Assembly (NCBI RefSeq): GCF_017939745.1
Contig: NZ_JAGKQQ010000001.1
Span: 5,580,001-5,644,000, forward strand
DNA length: 64,000 bases
Reading direction: 5' to 3'
DNA from: Gemmata palustris
Lineage (GTDB): Bacteria; Planctomycetota; Planctomycetia; Gemmatales; Gemmataceae
Part shown: positions 51,204 through 60,393 of the stretch, one piece after another
Layout of the letters: every line of letters starts with the position of its first letter
How positions within the stretch are numbered: the first letter of the stretch is position 1
The notes under the pieces: generated by a model
The model's input: the letters and a program-made list of their open reading frames with translations, nothing else
Databases searched by the model: none
What the model was told of the DNA's origin: nothing
Made by a program: the position numbers and the translations under genes

Positions 51204-54200
51204 ATGGAAATCGCACCCGCCGACCTGACCCGCGTTCGCGAACTGTACACACAAGGCCGCTACCGCCAGGCGCACGACGCGGCGACCGCGCTCGGACCCC
51301 TACGGGAGTGGTCCGGCACGACCGCGCGGCTCATCGGCGGGCGCCTCGCGATCCAGCTCGCCGCCCCGAAGCTCGGGCGCCGGATGCACCTCGCCGCGTT
51401 CCGCGCCACGCCCGCGTACCCCGAAGCGATCTACTACCACGCCCGCTACCGCATGGAGCGCTTCGGCCCGCTGTCCACGTGGCGGTTCATGCGGAACAAC
51501 CCCGACTGGTCCGACGCGCCGCCCGAACTGCACGCGGACTGGCTCGCCCTCAGTGCGTTCATCGTCGCCCGGTTGCGCGACTTCGACCGCGCCGAGCGCC
51601 TGCTGAACCGCGCCGAGACGATCACCCCGGACCGCCCGTGGCCGTGCATCGAGCGCTCGAGCGCCTACGAGTTCGCCGACCGCCTCGACGACGCGATGGT
51701 CGCGGCGCGCCGGTCACTGGAGCTCCACCCGTGGTTCCGGCCCGGCGTGCAATCCGTTGCGCACCTGCTGCTCCGACAGGGCCGGGACCGCGAAGCACTC
51801 GATTTCCTCACGGAAGCGGACCGGAACCTCGAAAGCGGGTTAGTTTCCGCACAACTCGCAGCACTTCAGACCGACCTCGGCCACTACACCGACGCCCGGC
51901 GCACGCTCGACCGCTACGTGGAACTGTCGCCGTTGATTGAGCCGGAAGTGTCGAAGTGGTTGGCCGCGCGCCGGGCGGATTCCGCGTACTTCCTCGGTGA
52001 ACCGGTAGTCGCAGCGCGCTTCGCCCGCGAGGTGAAGGACGAGTTCTACAACCAGTTCGCGGAACGACTGGAAGCGCGAGCGAGTGCCCCCGCCGCTCCC
52101 GTAAAGGAAGAAGAGCCCCCGAGAACGATCATCAAACTCGATTTCCCGCCCGCGCCCGCTGCGCCGAGCGTGTACGAGTTACTGGCCCGGTTCTGGCAGC
52201 ACCCGCTCCCGGGAACGAGCGAGGGCGGTTCGCCGGCCGACGGGCTCCCGGACGCCCAAGAGCGCCAGCGGGTGGAAGAAGCCGGCTGGGTCGCGCGCGA
52301 GTTCACGCTCTCGCTCGGCGCCGCCGTCGCGCTCATCGAGCGCCGCGTGCCGTTCATCATCACGCTGGTCGAGGCCGGGTTTTCGCAACCCCGCTTGTGT
52401 GTCGGTGCGGACGCGATGCGCGGATCGGTATCCGTGGTGGACGGTTCCGACCGCAGGCCGGTCGATGCACCGGTCGGTTCCCTCGTGAAGCGGTTCGGAC
52501 CATTCGGCCCGCGCTGCCTCGCGCTCGTACCGCCGGCGGAAGCGGGCAAACTCGACGACGTGCCGTTTACAGATGCGAGTGAGCGCGAAGCGCTGCACCA
52601 GGTGCAGAAGCCGCTGATCGCGCACGATCGGGGCGCGGCCGAAAGCGCCCTGCGCGTCATGCGCGACCAGTTCACCGACAGCAAGTTCACCACTTACGGC
52701 GAACTCGCGCTCGCCCGGTTCGACGCGCAACCGCTGCGCCTCCTCGAAATCTACGACGCGCTCCTCGCGAAGCACCCGCACGAATCGACGTGGGTGCTCT
52801 CGAAGGCGAACGTGTTGCGCGAACTGAACCGGATGTCCGAGCGCGAGGCGCTCCTCGGGGCCGAGAGCGCCCGCCTCGACGCCGAACCGATGGTGTCGCA
52901 GACGTTCGCACAGGCGATCCTGCCGTACCCGCACCGCCAGGCCGACGCGACGCGCCTCCTGCGCCGATCGGTGCAGGACCGGCCGACGGCCGCGGCGGGC
53001 TACTACCTGCTCGCGACGCAGTGGTGGGAAGAACGAAACTTCGACGAGGCCGCGGAACTGTACCGGTTCGCGTGTACGCTCGAAGAGCGCGAGGACCAGT
53101 TCGCGGACGCCTACTTCCGTGCGGCCCGCGCAACAGAGCAGGTGCCCGAAGCGCTCCGGCTGTTCCAACAGCGCGCGGGCCGCGCCGCGGTCCCGGTGCC
53201 CGCCGCGACGCGCGCGCTCTTCCAGGCGCTCATGGACCGCGACGAGCCGCAGCAGGCCGCAGCCGCCGTCGACCAGGCGATCCGCAAGTTGCAGGAACCT
53301 CCCCCGGCCCTCCCTGAAGGGAAAGGGGAGCCGGCGCGCGAAACCTCCGTAACAGGAACTGCGCCGGTAGATCGCGCCGGTTCTTTCTCCCCCCTCCCTT
53401 CAGGGAGGGGGGCCGGGGGGGTAGGTTCTTCCGAACGCTCCCAGGCACTCGGCGAACTGCTCCTCTTCCGCGCGGAGTGCCACGCCTCCGCGGACCGGTT
53501 CGCGGAGGCCGATGCCGACCTCACGGCCGCGAAGCCGCTCGTTCCGCCCGTTGCGTGGCACAAGGCGGCCGCCCGCGTCGCGCGCACCAAGCCCGACATC
53601 GCCAGCGCCGGCGCGCACTACCTCGAAGCGGTTAAACTCGAACCGCTTTCAATGGACGCGCACCGCACGCTCACGGCTCTGCTCGCCGACACCGACGGGC
53701 GCGCTGCGGCGCGCACGCACCTCGCGCAAGTGTGCCAGCGGTTCCCGCACCACTACCCGCTCCTGAAGCTCCGGGCCGAGTTCCTGTCGGGCGATACCGA
53801 CGGCGACGCGGACCGCGCGCTCGTGGACGTGCTCACGGAGTACCCGAACGACGCCTGGGCGCTCCGCCAGCGTGCTCTCGTGCTCGCGGACCGCAAGCGG
53901 ACCGACGAGGCCCTTCAGGACGTCACGCGCGCGGGCGAAATCGAGCCCAACCACCCGTGGTACTTTTCGGTACTCGCACAGGTCTACAAGCGCGCGGACC
54001 GCACCGCCGACGCGCTCGCCGCGATCCGCGACGGGCTGCGGCGCAACATCGACCAGGAGCCGCTAATCACGGAGTTCGTGCAACTCAGCCGCGGGCGCCG
54101 GGAGAAGCGCGAGGCCCTCGAGTTCATCGAGACCGAACTGCGCCGGCAACCGCACACGGGCGAGGGGCTGATGGCGTTCGTCGGCACCTCGCACCACGTG

Positions 54201-57194
54201 CTGCAGAGCAACGGCGACGCGGACGACCACGCCCGCTTACTCGAAACCCTCGAGCACGTCCTCGACGACCGGCCCGATCTCTGGCACGCTTGGTCCGTCG
54301 TCGCCCAGCAAATGGCCGGGATGGGGCGCCTGGACGAGGCCCATTCCCTTGCCCTGGAAGCGACCGAGCGCTTCCCCCTACTCGGCAAACTGTGGCTCGA
54401 TCTCGCCCAGGTGTGCCACGCGATGGGCAACGCCGAGGGGCGCCTCGAAGCGCTGCGGCAAGCGGTCGCGGTGTCGCCGGGGTGGTCGCTGGCAGCGCGC
54501 GAACTGGCCGACGCGCTCGACGACGCCGAGCTGCGCGGGGAAGCCATTACCGTGCTCGAGCGCGCGACCGTGCGCAACCCGCTCGACGCGCTCGCCCACG
54601 GGTTCCTGGCCGAGCGGCTCTGGGACGAGGGCCGGTCGCGCGAGGCGCTCGACCGCGCGAAGACCGCGGTGCGCCTGGAACCGGGCTACGACTGGGCCTG
54701 GCACGCGGTCCAGATGTGGGCCGACCGGCTGGACGAGCCCGACGAGCCGGCGGACCTCACGCGCGAACTCGCGCGCGACCGGGCCGGCGACCCGCGCGTG
54801 TGGCTGCGGCTCGCGCGCATGCTCGGGCACCCGCGGCACAACGACGAGGTGCTGTCCGCGCTCGACCGCGCCATCGCGCTCGATCCGAAAAACGTGGAAG
54901 CACACGACCTGAAGGCCGAGCGGCTCGCGGAGATGGGTAAATTCGACGCCGCACTCGAGGCCGCGCAACCGGTGCAGTTCGCCGAGGACCGGCCGATCAT
55001 CCTGCAGGGCCGCGAGGCGTGGGTCCAGGCGCGCCGCGGGAACTACGCCGCCGCGATCCCGCCCATGCAGGCGCTCGTCGCGGTCGACCCGTCGTATGTG
55101 TGGGGCTGGCACCAACTGGCCGACTGGTACAACGAGACCGGGCGCCCGGAGAACTACCTCGAGGCCGCGTCCGAACTGGTCCGGCTCCAACCTCACCACC
55201 CGACCGGCTGGACCATGCGCGGCGAGGCGAAGCTCCAGACCGGCGAGCGCGAGGGGGGCAAGAGCGACCTGCGCGAGGCGCTGAAGATCAGCGCGACCTA
55301 CTCGCCGGCGGCCGCCATCCTGTTCGATGCGCACCTGGCGGACGAAGAGTTCCGCGAAGCTCGGGTCGCGCTGGCCGTGCTCCAGGAGCACGCGGGCGGG
55401 CCGGAAGTCGCGGTGAAACAGATCCAGCTCGCGTGCCGCACCGACGACGCGGAAACTGCCACGCGCGCGTTCGGCGAAATCTGCGAGGGGCCGGGAACGT
55501 CCGCGTTCCCCATTCAGGCCGCGCTCAATGAACTGCGCGGGTCGGGCTGGGAGGACCGCGCGCACCGCGTGCTGCGCGAGGCGTGGCAGAGCGGCGGGCC
55601 GTTCCACCCGTGGGTACCGATCTTCTGGATCGATTCGCCCGAGGGCCAGGACGCGGACCCCGGCGACCGGCTCCGCGCGGCCGAGGCGGTCATTAAGGCG
55701 TACCCGAAGTTCATGCCCGGGCACGACTGCAAGGCCGAGCAACTCGCACTCGCAGGGCGGTACGAAGAGGCGCTCGCCGCGTGCAAGCCCGCCGAGATGG
55801 GCGACCCGTTACCGGCGGAACTGCGCGGGCGCGGCGCCTGGATCGAGGCGCGCCGCGGGGACCGGGCGAAGGCCATTTCTATCATGCGGCAACTGGTGTC
55901 CGAGCACCCGCACTTCGTTCTGGGCTGGCGGCAACTCGCCGCGTGGTTCGACGCGACCGGGCGGCCCCGCGACTGCCTCGAAGCGAGCGAGCAGTTCGTG
56001 AAGCTCGAACCGGCCAACCCGCTCGCGTACATCTATCGCGGTGAGGCGCGGCGCAGCGTCGCGGACCGGCGCGGCGCGCTGGCCGACTTCCAGAAGGCGT
56101 TCGACCTCGACCCGACGTTTGAAGCGGCGGGCCTGAACCTCATCACCGAGCAACTCGCCGCGGGCGATACGGATTCCGCAGCGCGCACGCTGGCCGCGCT
56201 CCAGGAGCACGCGAGCGGCCCGCTCGTGCGCCTGCGCGGGATTCAGGTCGCGTGTCGCCAGGGGGCACTCGAACTCGCGGTGTCCCAGTTCCGCGAACTC
56301 GCGTCCGACCCGGAGGTGACGCGCGGCACGCTCCGCGAAGCCGTCCTCGCGTTCGACAGCGAGGGGTGGGGCGCGAAACTCACCGATGAACTCAAAGAAC
56401 TCGCGTTCACCGCAGATGTGAACGCGGACGTGGCCGGACTGTGGGCCGACCGCGCGGTCGCGGCGGGCACGTCGGACGCGGTTTCCGAGCGCCTCCCGGA
56501 CCTGCTCGTGCAGAATCCGACGGCCGGACGCGAGGTCGTACTCGCGTACCTGTGGGCACTCGCCGAGGCCGGCAAGCCGGTGCAGGGCACCGTTCAAAAA
56601 CACAATGAAATCCTGCGCGCCGACGATACCGCTTGGGCACGAACGGGCGCCGCACTGGTCGCGGCCGGGCACCACGGCATGGCGTCCGCGTGGCTGGCCG
56701 ACTGGCGCGACCGCCCGAACGTGGAAGCGTGGATGCTGCGCCCGCTTGCAATGGCGTTCCGCCTGCTGGACCAGGACGAGCGCGCGGCCGATGTGTGCCG
56801 CGCCGCGGTGAAGCTCGGCGGCACCGAAGACGTACTCGCGGACTTCCGCGCGTGGCTCGCGCTCGATCTGGCGCTCAGCGGCCAAACAGCGGAAGCCACC
56901 GCGCACACGGCGAAGATCGACCCCGTCACGGTGCCCGACAGCACGCGCCTGATTCTGGCGATGGCGCAAGCGGTGGTCATGGTGAAGCAGGCCGGGCCGG
57001 ACGGCAAGGCCGGGGCCTTCAAGGAAGCGAAGGACACGCTGCGCGTGGCCGCGGCCGCGTGTGCAGCGAAGGACGTGCCCGCGGGGGCGGCCCGCGCGTA
57101 CCGCCGCGTGGTGTCGTGCGTGGCGGGCGAGGCCAGCGCGCTCACGGCGAAACTCTGGGCCGTTTGGCAGCGCATCGCCCCCTGGGTCAAGTGA
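51204..57194 (+). CDS. Giant TPR protein with an embedded C39-like domain
   Basis: 1996 residues, one of the largest genes here. TPR-type helical repeats run through most of it (e.g. RDFDRAERLLNRAETITPDR, LDDAMVAARRSLELHP, FDEAAELYRFACTLEERE, REALDRAKTAVRLEPGYDW). Residues about 345-455 form a peptidase C39-like domain (VAREFTLSLGAAVALIERRV, PFIITLVEAGFS, FGPRCLALVPP), probably inactive without a clear catalytic Cys. Residues 698-742 come from a palindromic DNA element inserted in frame. No signal peptide. The response regulator gene follows 116 bp downstream. A scaffold role is inferred. ATG at 51204. Confidence 0.85.
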   Translation: MEIAPADLTRVRELYTQGRYRQAHDAATALGPLREWSGTTARLIGGRLAIQLAAPKLGRRMHLAAFRATPAYPEAIYYHARYRMERFGPLSTWRFMRNNPDWSDAPPELHADWLALSAFIVARLRDFDRAERLLNRAETITPDRPWPCIERSSAYEFADRLDDAMVAARRSLELHPWFRPGVQSVAHLLLRQGRDREALDFLTEADRNLESGLVSAQLAALQTDLGHYTDARRTLDRYVELSPLIEPEVSKWLAARRADSAYFLGEPVVAARFAREVKDEFYNQFAERLEARASAPAAPVKEEEPPRTIIKLDFPPAPAAPSVYELLARFWQHPLPGTSEGGSPADGLPDAQERQRVEEAGWVAREFTLSLGAAVALIERRVPFIITLVEAGFSQPRLCVGADAMRGSVSVVDGSDRRPVDAPVGSLVKRFGPFGPRCLALVPPAEAGKLDDVPFTDASEREALHQVQKPLIAHDRGAAESALRVMRDQFTDSKFTTYGELALARFDAQPLRLLEIYDALLAKHPHESTWVLSKANVLRELNRMSEREALLGAESARLDAEPMVSQTFAQAILPYPHRQADATRLLRRSVQDRPTAAAGYYLLATQWWEERNFDEAAELYRFACTLEEREDQFADAYFRAARATEQVPEALRLFQQRAGRAAVPVPAATRALFQALMDRDEPQQAAAAVDQAIRKLQEPPPALPEGKGEPARETSVTGTAPVDRAGSFSPLPSGRGAGGVGSSERSQALGELLLFRAECHASADRFAEADADLTAAKPLVPPVAWHKAAARVARTKPDIASAGAHYLEAVKLEPLSMDAHRTLTALLADTDGRAAARTHLAQVCQRFPHHYPLLKLRAEFLSGDTDGDADRALVDVLTEYPNDAWALRQRALVLADRKRTDEALQDVTRAGEIEPNHPWYFSVLAQVYKRADRTADALAAIRDGLRRNIDQEPLITEFVQLSRGRREKREALEFIETELRRQPHTGEGLMAFVGTSHHVLQSNGDADDHARLLETLEHVLDDRPDLWHAWSVVAQQMAGMGRLDEAHSLALEATERFPLLGKLWLDLAQVCHAMGNAEGRLEALRQAVAVSPGWSLAARELADALDDAELRGEAITVLERATVRNPLDALAHGFLAERLWDEGRSREALDRAKTAVRLEPGYDWAWHAVQMWADRLDEPDEPADLTRELARDRAGDPRVWLRLARMLGHPRHNDEVLSALDRAIALDPKNVEAHDLKAERLAEMGKFDAALEAAQPVQFAEDRPIILQGREAWVQARRGNYAAAIPPMQALVAVDPSYVWGWHQLADWYNETGRPENYLEAASELVRLQPHHPTGWTMRGEAKLQTGEREGGKSDLREALKISATYSPAAAILFDAHLADEEFREARVALAVLQEHAGGPEVAVKQIQLACRTDDAETATRAFGEICEGPGTSAFPIQAALNELRGSGWEDRAHRVLREAWQSGGPFHPWVPIFWIDSPEGQDADPGDRLRAAEAVIKAYPKFMPGHDCKAEQLALAGRYEEALAACKPAEMGDPLPAELRGRGAWIEARRGDRAKAISIMRQLVSEHPHFVLGWRQLAAWFDATGRPRDCLEASEQFVKLEPANPLAYIYRGEARRSVADRRGALADFQKAFDLDPTFEAAGLNLITEQLAAGDTDSAARTLAALQEHASGPLVRLRGIQVACRQGALELAVSQFRELASDPEVTRGTLREAVLAFDSEGWGAKLTDELKELAFTADVNADVAGLWADRAVAAGTSDAVSERLPDLLVQNPTAGREVVLAYLWALAEAGKPVQGTVQKHNEILRADDTAWARTGAALVAAGHHGMASAWLADWRDRPNVEAWMLRPLAMAFRLLDQDERAADVCRAAVKLGGTEDVLADFRAWLALDLALSGQTAEATAHTAKIDPVTVPDSTRLILAMAQAVVMVKQAGPDGKAGAFKEAKDTLRVAAAACAAKDVPAGAARAYRRVVSCVAGEASALTAKLWAVWQRIAPWVK
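53296..53427. repeat. Palindromic element inserted in frame in the giant TPR gene
   Basis: Inverted arms about 53296-53327 and 53387-53427 (AACCTCCCCCGGCCCTCCCT and its complement-type right arm). Exactly 132 bp, 44 codons, without a stop. The encoded Pro/Gly/Ser-rich stretch interrupts a helical region. Confidence 0.75.
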
Positions 57195-57310
57195 TCCCGC
57201 CGGCGCGCCCGAGCGCCGGCACCCCTGAGACGCCCACGCTGCTTGTGACCGCGCAGCGCAATTGGTATTGTGGACGTTGCAAAACCGCGACCGAAAGAAG
57301 AGGGCCGGAC

Positions 57311-57727
57311 ATGGCCGAGCAAAAGCTGATCCTGGTGGTGGACGACGACCGCGAGCTGGTGGACGCGATGCGCGCGGTCCTGGAGCGCCAGGGCTTCAAA
57401 GTGATCCAGGCCCACGACGGGCACCAGGGTAAGCAGGCGATCTACAACGCGCGGCCCGACCTCGTGATCCTGGACATGATGATGCCGCGTATGGGCGGCT
57501 ACCCGGTCCTCGAGCACTTCAAGGACAAGGGCGACGCGCCGCCGATCATCATGGTCACGGCCAACGAGGGCAGCCGGCACAAAGTGTACGCGGAGTACCT
57601 CGGCGTCATCGACTACATCCGCAAGCCGTTCGCGATGGAGCGCCTGCTCGATACGGTAAACAGGGCTCTGGGCACGGGTAAGCCGAAAGAAGAAAAGAAG
57701 GAAGAAGAGAAGCCAAAAGCCGAGTGA
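57311..57727 (+). CDS. Single-domain response regulator with charged tail
   Basis: 138 residues. CheY-like receiver: acidic pair Asp11-Asp12, phospho-acceptor Asp55 in ILDMMMPRMGG, Thr83 and Lys105 in IRKPF. After residue 120 comes only a Lys/Glu tail (KPKEEKKEEEKPKAE), with no DNA-binding output domain. It should act by protein contact. Starts 116 bp after the giant TPR gene and may be co-transcribed. ATG at 57311. No histidine kinase is in the window. Confidence 0.93.
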   Translation: MAEQKLILVVDDDRELVDAMRAVLERQGFKVIQAHDGHQGKQAIYNARPDLVILDMMMPRMGGYPVLEHFKDKGDAPPIIMVTANEGSRHKVYAEYLGVIDYIRKPFAMERLLDTVNRALGTGKPKEEKKEEEKPKAE

Positions 57728-57738
57728 GTGCCTTGTCC

Positions 57739-57782
57739 GCTCGTGCGCGGTTCGCCTCACAATTGGCGAACCGCGCACGAGC
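57739..57782. terminator. Perfect 18-bp bidirectional hairpin
   Basis: Arms 57739-57756 and 57765-57782 with an 8-base loop, between the convergent response regulator and epimerase genes. Shares the CGCGGTTCGCC core with 47356-47426. Confidence 0.85.
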
Positions 57783-57797
57783 AGTGAAGTGCCGGAA

Positions 57798-58751
57798 CTA
57801 TCGCACCCGCTGGCGCCACCGGGTACAGAGATCGCGTGCGGCCTCCGGCCACGACGGGAACCGGAACGCGAACCCCGCCTCCAGTAACTTCCCCGGTACG
57901 ACGCGCCGACTCTTCAGCACCAGTTCCGATTCCGTTCTCAGCGCCCACGCGCCGAGTTCCACCATCCACTTCGCGGCGGGCAGCCCGAACCGCACGCCCC
58001 ACGCTTCGCGGAGCGCCCGCATGAACTCCGCGTTCGGCAGAGGTTCCGGTGCGGCAATGTTTACCGGCCCGCGCATCGTGTCGTTCTGAATGAGGAACTC
58101 GACCGACGCGATGAAATCGTGCTCGTGGACCCACGACACGAACTGCCGACCGTCGCCCGCGCGCCCGCCGAGGCGCCGGCGCACCAGTCCCAGGAGCACA
58201 TCGAAGACGCCCCCGCGGTCCGGGCTCAGGGTTATCGCCGAGCGCATCGCGACCTTTCGCGTGTGCGGCGTTTGGACCGAATCGAGTGCCTTTTCCCACG
58301 AAGTGGCCACATCGATACTGAACGTCCACGTGTCGGGCGCGTTCGGCTCGGTGCCCCCAATGGTGCCCGTGGTTTCATCGTTCGGCGCGTCGAAGCGGTG
58401 CGCGTAGATGGTCGCGGTGCTCGATTGCAGCCACACGCGGGGCGGGCGATTACACTTCCCGATCGCGTCCCCGACGAGCTGCACGGACCGCACGCGCGAT
58501 TCGACGATCTCGCGCCGGTTCGCGGGCGTGTAGCGACAGTTCACGCTGCGCCCGACGAGATTAATGACCGCGTCCGCGCCTTCGAGTTCGTCCGCCCACG
58601 ACCCCATCGTTCGCGCGTCCCACGGTACGGTGCGCCACGCGGTCGGGGCCGGCTTGCGGCTCAGGACAACGACCTCGTGCCCCGTTGCGTGGAAGTGCCG
58701 CGCGAGGATCGTGCCCACCTGCCCGGATCCACCGGGAATAACGATCTTCAT
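57798..58751 (-). CDS. TIGR01777-family epimerase/oxidoreductase (YfcH-like)
   Basis: 317 residues. Rossmann start MKIVIPGGSGQVGTILARHF with the G-x-x-G-x-x-G motif (7-13), then DAVINLVGRSVNCRYTP, RSVQLVGDAI, WLQSSTATIYA and the family C-terminal segment ending EAGFAFRFPSWPEAARDL (DUF1731). Members bind NADP and act in an unknown sugar/tetrapyrrole-like reaction. ATG at 58751; the longer frame to 58790 adds only poor residues. Faces the membrane-protein gene upstream on the same strand with 135 bp between. Confidence 0.88.
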   Translation of the reverse strand: MKIVIPGGSGQVGTILARHFHATGHEVVVLSRKPAPTAWRTVPWDARTMGSWADELEGADAVINLVGRSVNCRYTPANRREIVESRVRSVQLVGDAIGKCNRPPRVWLQSSTATIYAHRFDAPNDETTGTIGGTEPNAPDTWTFSIDVATSWEKALDSVQTPHTRKVAMRSAITLSPDRGGVFDVLLGLVRRRLGGRAGDGRQFVSWVHEHDFIASVEFLIQNDTMRGPVNIAAPEPLPNAEFMRALREAWGVRFGLPAAKWMVELGAWALRTESELVLKSRRVVPGKLLEAGFAFRFPSWPEAARDLCTRWRQRVR

Positions 58752-58886
58752 TGGGAAATGCCCCGGAGGAGAATCGCTCCGGGGTATCAACCGCGAGAGG
58801 TAGAAGCCGGCAACAGAAATTGCGCCAGCCGCTTGATGCCATGCGCCCGAACGCCAAGTAGGAGCCTCGTTCCATCGAAAAGCGTT

Positions 58887-59333
58887 TCACTTACCGATTA
58901 GCGCGAAAGCGGCCAAGCCCAGGCCGATCACCGTGAGCACGAGCGCACCGAAGATCAGCGTGCGAAGCAAGCCGTACATCGACCGCAGCGAGCCGAGCGC
59001 GTTCATCAGGTGCCAGATGTCCTCGTTCTTCGTTTCCACGACCTTGCGGAACGACGTGGCCGCGCCGCCGGTCCAGAACCCGATGCACAGGCACAACAGC
59101 GCCGCGGACCCGAGGCCGATCGCGGGACCGTAGTTCCCCCCGGAGTTCACCGTTTGCATGGTCGTCAGCGCGGCCAGCACCACGAACGCCAGCCCGACCA
59201 ACAGCATGAGCCCGGACGTGACCCGCATGGCGTCCGCGAGAGCGGATATCTCGCGGTTGTGTTCGTCGTTGAACTCGTACTGCTGCGATTTGTACTCTTT
59301 GATCGGCGGCAGATCGGGAACGGGGCTGGACAC
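58887..59333 (-). CDS. Membrane protein of unknown family
   Basis: 148 residues with three to four membrane helices (about 40-62, 68-92 and 120-146: LRTLIFGALVLTVIGLGLAA). A polar N-terminus with acidic and Gln residues (KEYKSQQYEFNDEHNREIS) precedes the first helix, and a short loop with SFRKVVETKNEDIWHLMNAL separates helices. I do not recognise a family. ATG at 59333. It lies between the epimerase gene and the long non-coding stretch with RNA candidates. Confidence 0.65.
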   Translation of the reverse strand: MSSPVPDLPPIKEYKSQQYEFNDEHNREISALADAMRVTSGLMLLVGLAFVVLAALTTMQTVNSGGNYGPAIGLGSAALLCLCIGFWTGGAATSFRKVVETKNEDIWHLMNALGSLRSMYGLLRTLIFGALVLTVIGLGLAAFALIGK

Positions 59334-59579
59334 GGGTCACCTCGGGAACGGGTAGGGACACGTCTTGAATTGTACCCCGGCCGTGTAGCCCGAACTCACA
59401 ATTGCGACACCCGACGGTGAACCGCTGTCGTATGTTCGGGACGACACAGACCGGATGTCGCGAATGAACTTCGACCGCCCCGCGACCAATGTATTCCGGC
59501 GTGCCGATCGTGATGAGGTCGGACGGAGTGTCGTGTGGAAGTTGATTAAGTGTGGGAGTTGATGAGCAGAAATGAAAGA

Positions 59580-59645
59580 ACCGGCCGCGATGTCCTGAAC
59601 TGTCGCCCATTCAGTTCAAAACTCGCGGCCGGTCTTCTTCTATCT
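59580..59645 (+). ncRNA. Hairpin element with a TCGCCCA loop
   Basis: Outer stem of 11 bp (59580-59590 with 59623-59633) and inner stem TGAACT 59596-59601 with AGTTCA 59613-59618, whose loop contains TCGCCCA (59603-59609). It is followed by a pyrimidine-rich CTTCTTCTATCTTT. No promoter of the -24/-12 type is seen upstream. The gap 59334-59825 has no gene. Confidence 0.4.
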
Positions 59646-59825
59646 TTACTCCGCGTTCCACAGTTGGTCAACTTCGGGCGGCGGAAAGTCGGACTCATTT
59701 TCCGCACGTGTCGGATTACACGACGACTCAAGCAGCGCCCCCAGTAGTGGTGCCGAACAAATTCGTCGATCACAAATCGTTTATTACTATTACTTTGCAC
59801 CAATCATCCGGAAATTTCCCGTTCG

Positions 59826-59841
59826 TGGTACGAGTCGTGCT
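59826..59841 (+). promoter_or_regulatory. Sigma-54 (-24/-12) promoter, locus B
   Basis: TGGTACGAGTCGTGCT: GG at 59827-59828 and GC at 59839-59840 with 10 bases between. Differs from the locus A promoter at two of 16 positions. TTTGC follows directly. Confidence 0.7.
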
Positions 59842-59851
59842 TTGCATCACC

Positions 59852-60022
59852 GCGTCGCCCAGGATCGCCCAAAAAGAATCGCCCAATTTCGCCCAAACTT
59901 GGTTCGCCCAGCCCGCCGGTAGTCGCCCACCATCGCCCTGGTTCGCCCAAAGTTCGCCCGCCCACGAGCGTCGCCCTCGCCCAGCGATAACCCGGCCGCA
60001 CGCCCACGGCCGGGTTTCATTT
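59852..60022 (+). ncRNA. Candidate C-rich-motif small RNA, locus B (TCGCCC array)
   Basis: About 170 nt. Eleven TCGCCC motifs, eight followed by A, start at 59855, 59865, 59879, 59889, 59904, 59923, 59933, 59943, 59954, 59971 and 59977, often 10 bases apart. Several are flanked by short complementary bases that could put CGCCC in a loop. It ends in a stem-loop with loop CACGCCCA. The start is about 12 bases past the -12 element. No open frame with a ribosome-binding site fits. Not a CRISPR: units are too short and unevenly spaced. Confidence 0.6.
59989..60022 (+). terminator. Stem-loop ending the TCGCCC array
   Basis: Perfect 10-bp stem 59989-59998 with 60007-60016, loop CACGCCCA, then TCATTT. 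The U-tract is only moderate, so read-through to the next stem-loop is possible. Confidence 0.65.
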
Positions 60023-60042
60023 GGACACCCACACTATCAATA

Positions 60043-60120
60043 TTCCGTTCCGGTTCGCCCTCGGAACGCTGCCCGCGTCGAGCGCCCGTTCGCCCACCGC
60101 TCGACGCGGGCAGTTTCGTT
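60043..60120 (+). ncRNA. Second structured unit with two TCGCCC loops
   Basis: Hairpin GTTCCG/CGGAAC (about 60046-60066) with TCGCCCT in the loop, then a 16-bp perfect stem (60069-60084 with 60098-60113) with a 13-base loop containing TCGCCCA (60090-60096), followed by TTTCGTTT. It may be the 3' part of the locus B RNA or its own unit. Confidence 0.5.
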
Positions 60121-60393
60121 TCCACACACAGATCAGGCCGCACAAACCGGATAATCGATTCGTTGAGCACAAAACGCGCCCTGTTTGTAAGCCCACCACG
60201 AACCGTTCCGGTGCAATTTCTTGCACTGCGACTTAAGCCCCCGTATAGTCGGTATCTCGAACCAACAAGTACGATTGCCGAAGTTATATCACCGACTCTC
60301 TACGATAATTCTGGCCGACCATAGTAGTTGATCCCTCACAACTGCGGTCGATCCAACTGCGCGATTGCGCGTTCTTGAATTGAAGGTAGTGCC

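Noticed and set aside
59852-60000. CRISPR-like array
   Set aside because: TCGCCC units are 6-7 bases with 6-19 base spacing; no 25-40 bp repeats, unique spacers or cas genes.
60210-60225. Sigma-54-like element around GTGCAATTTCTTGCAC
   Set aside because: GG and GC are 11 bases apart rather than 10, and the match is explained by a small palindrome.
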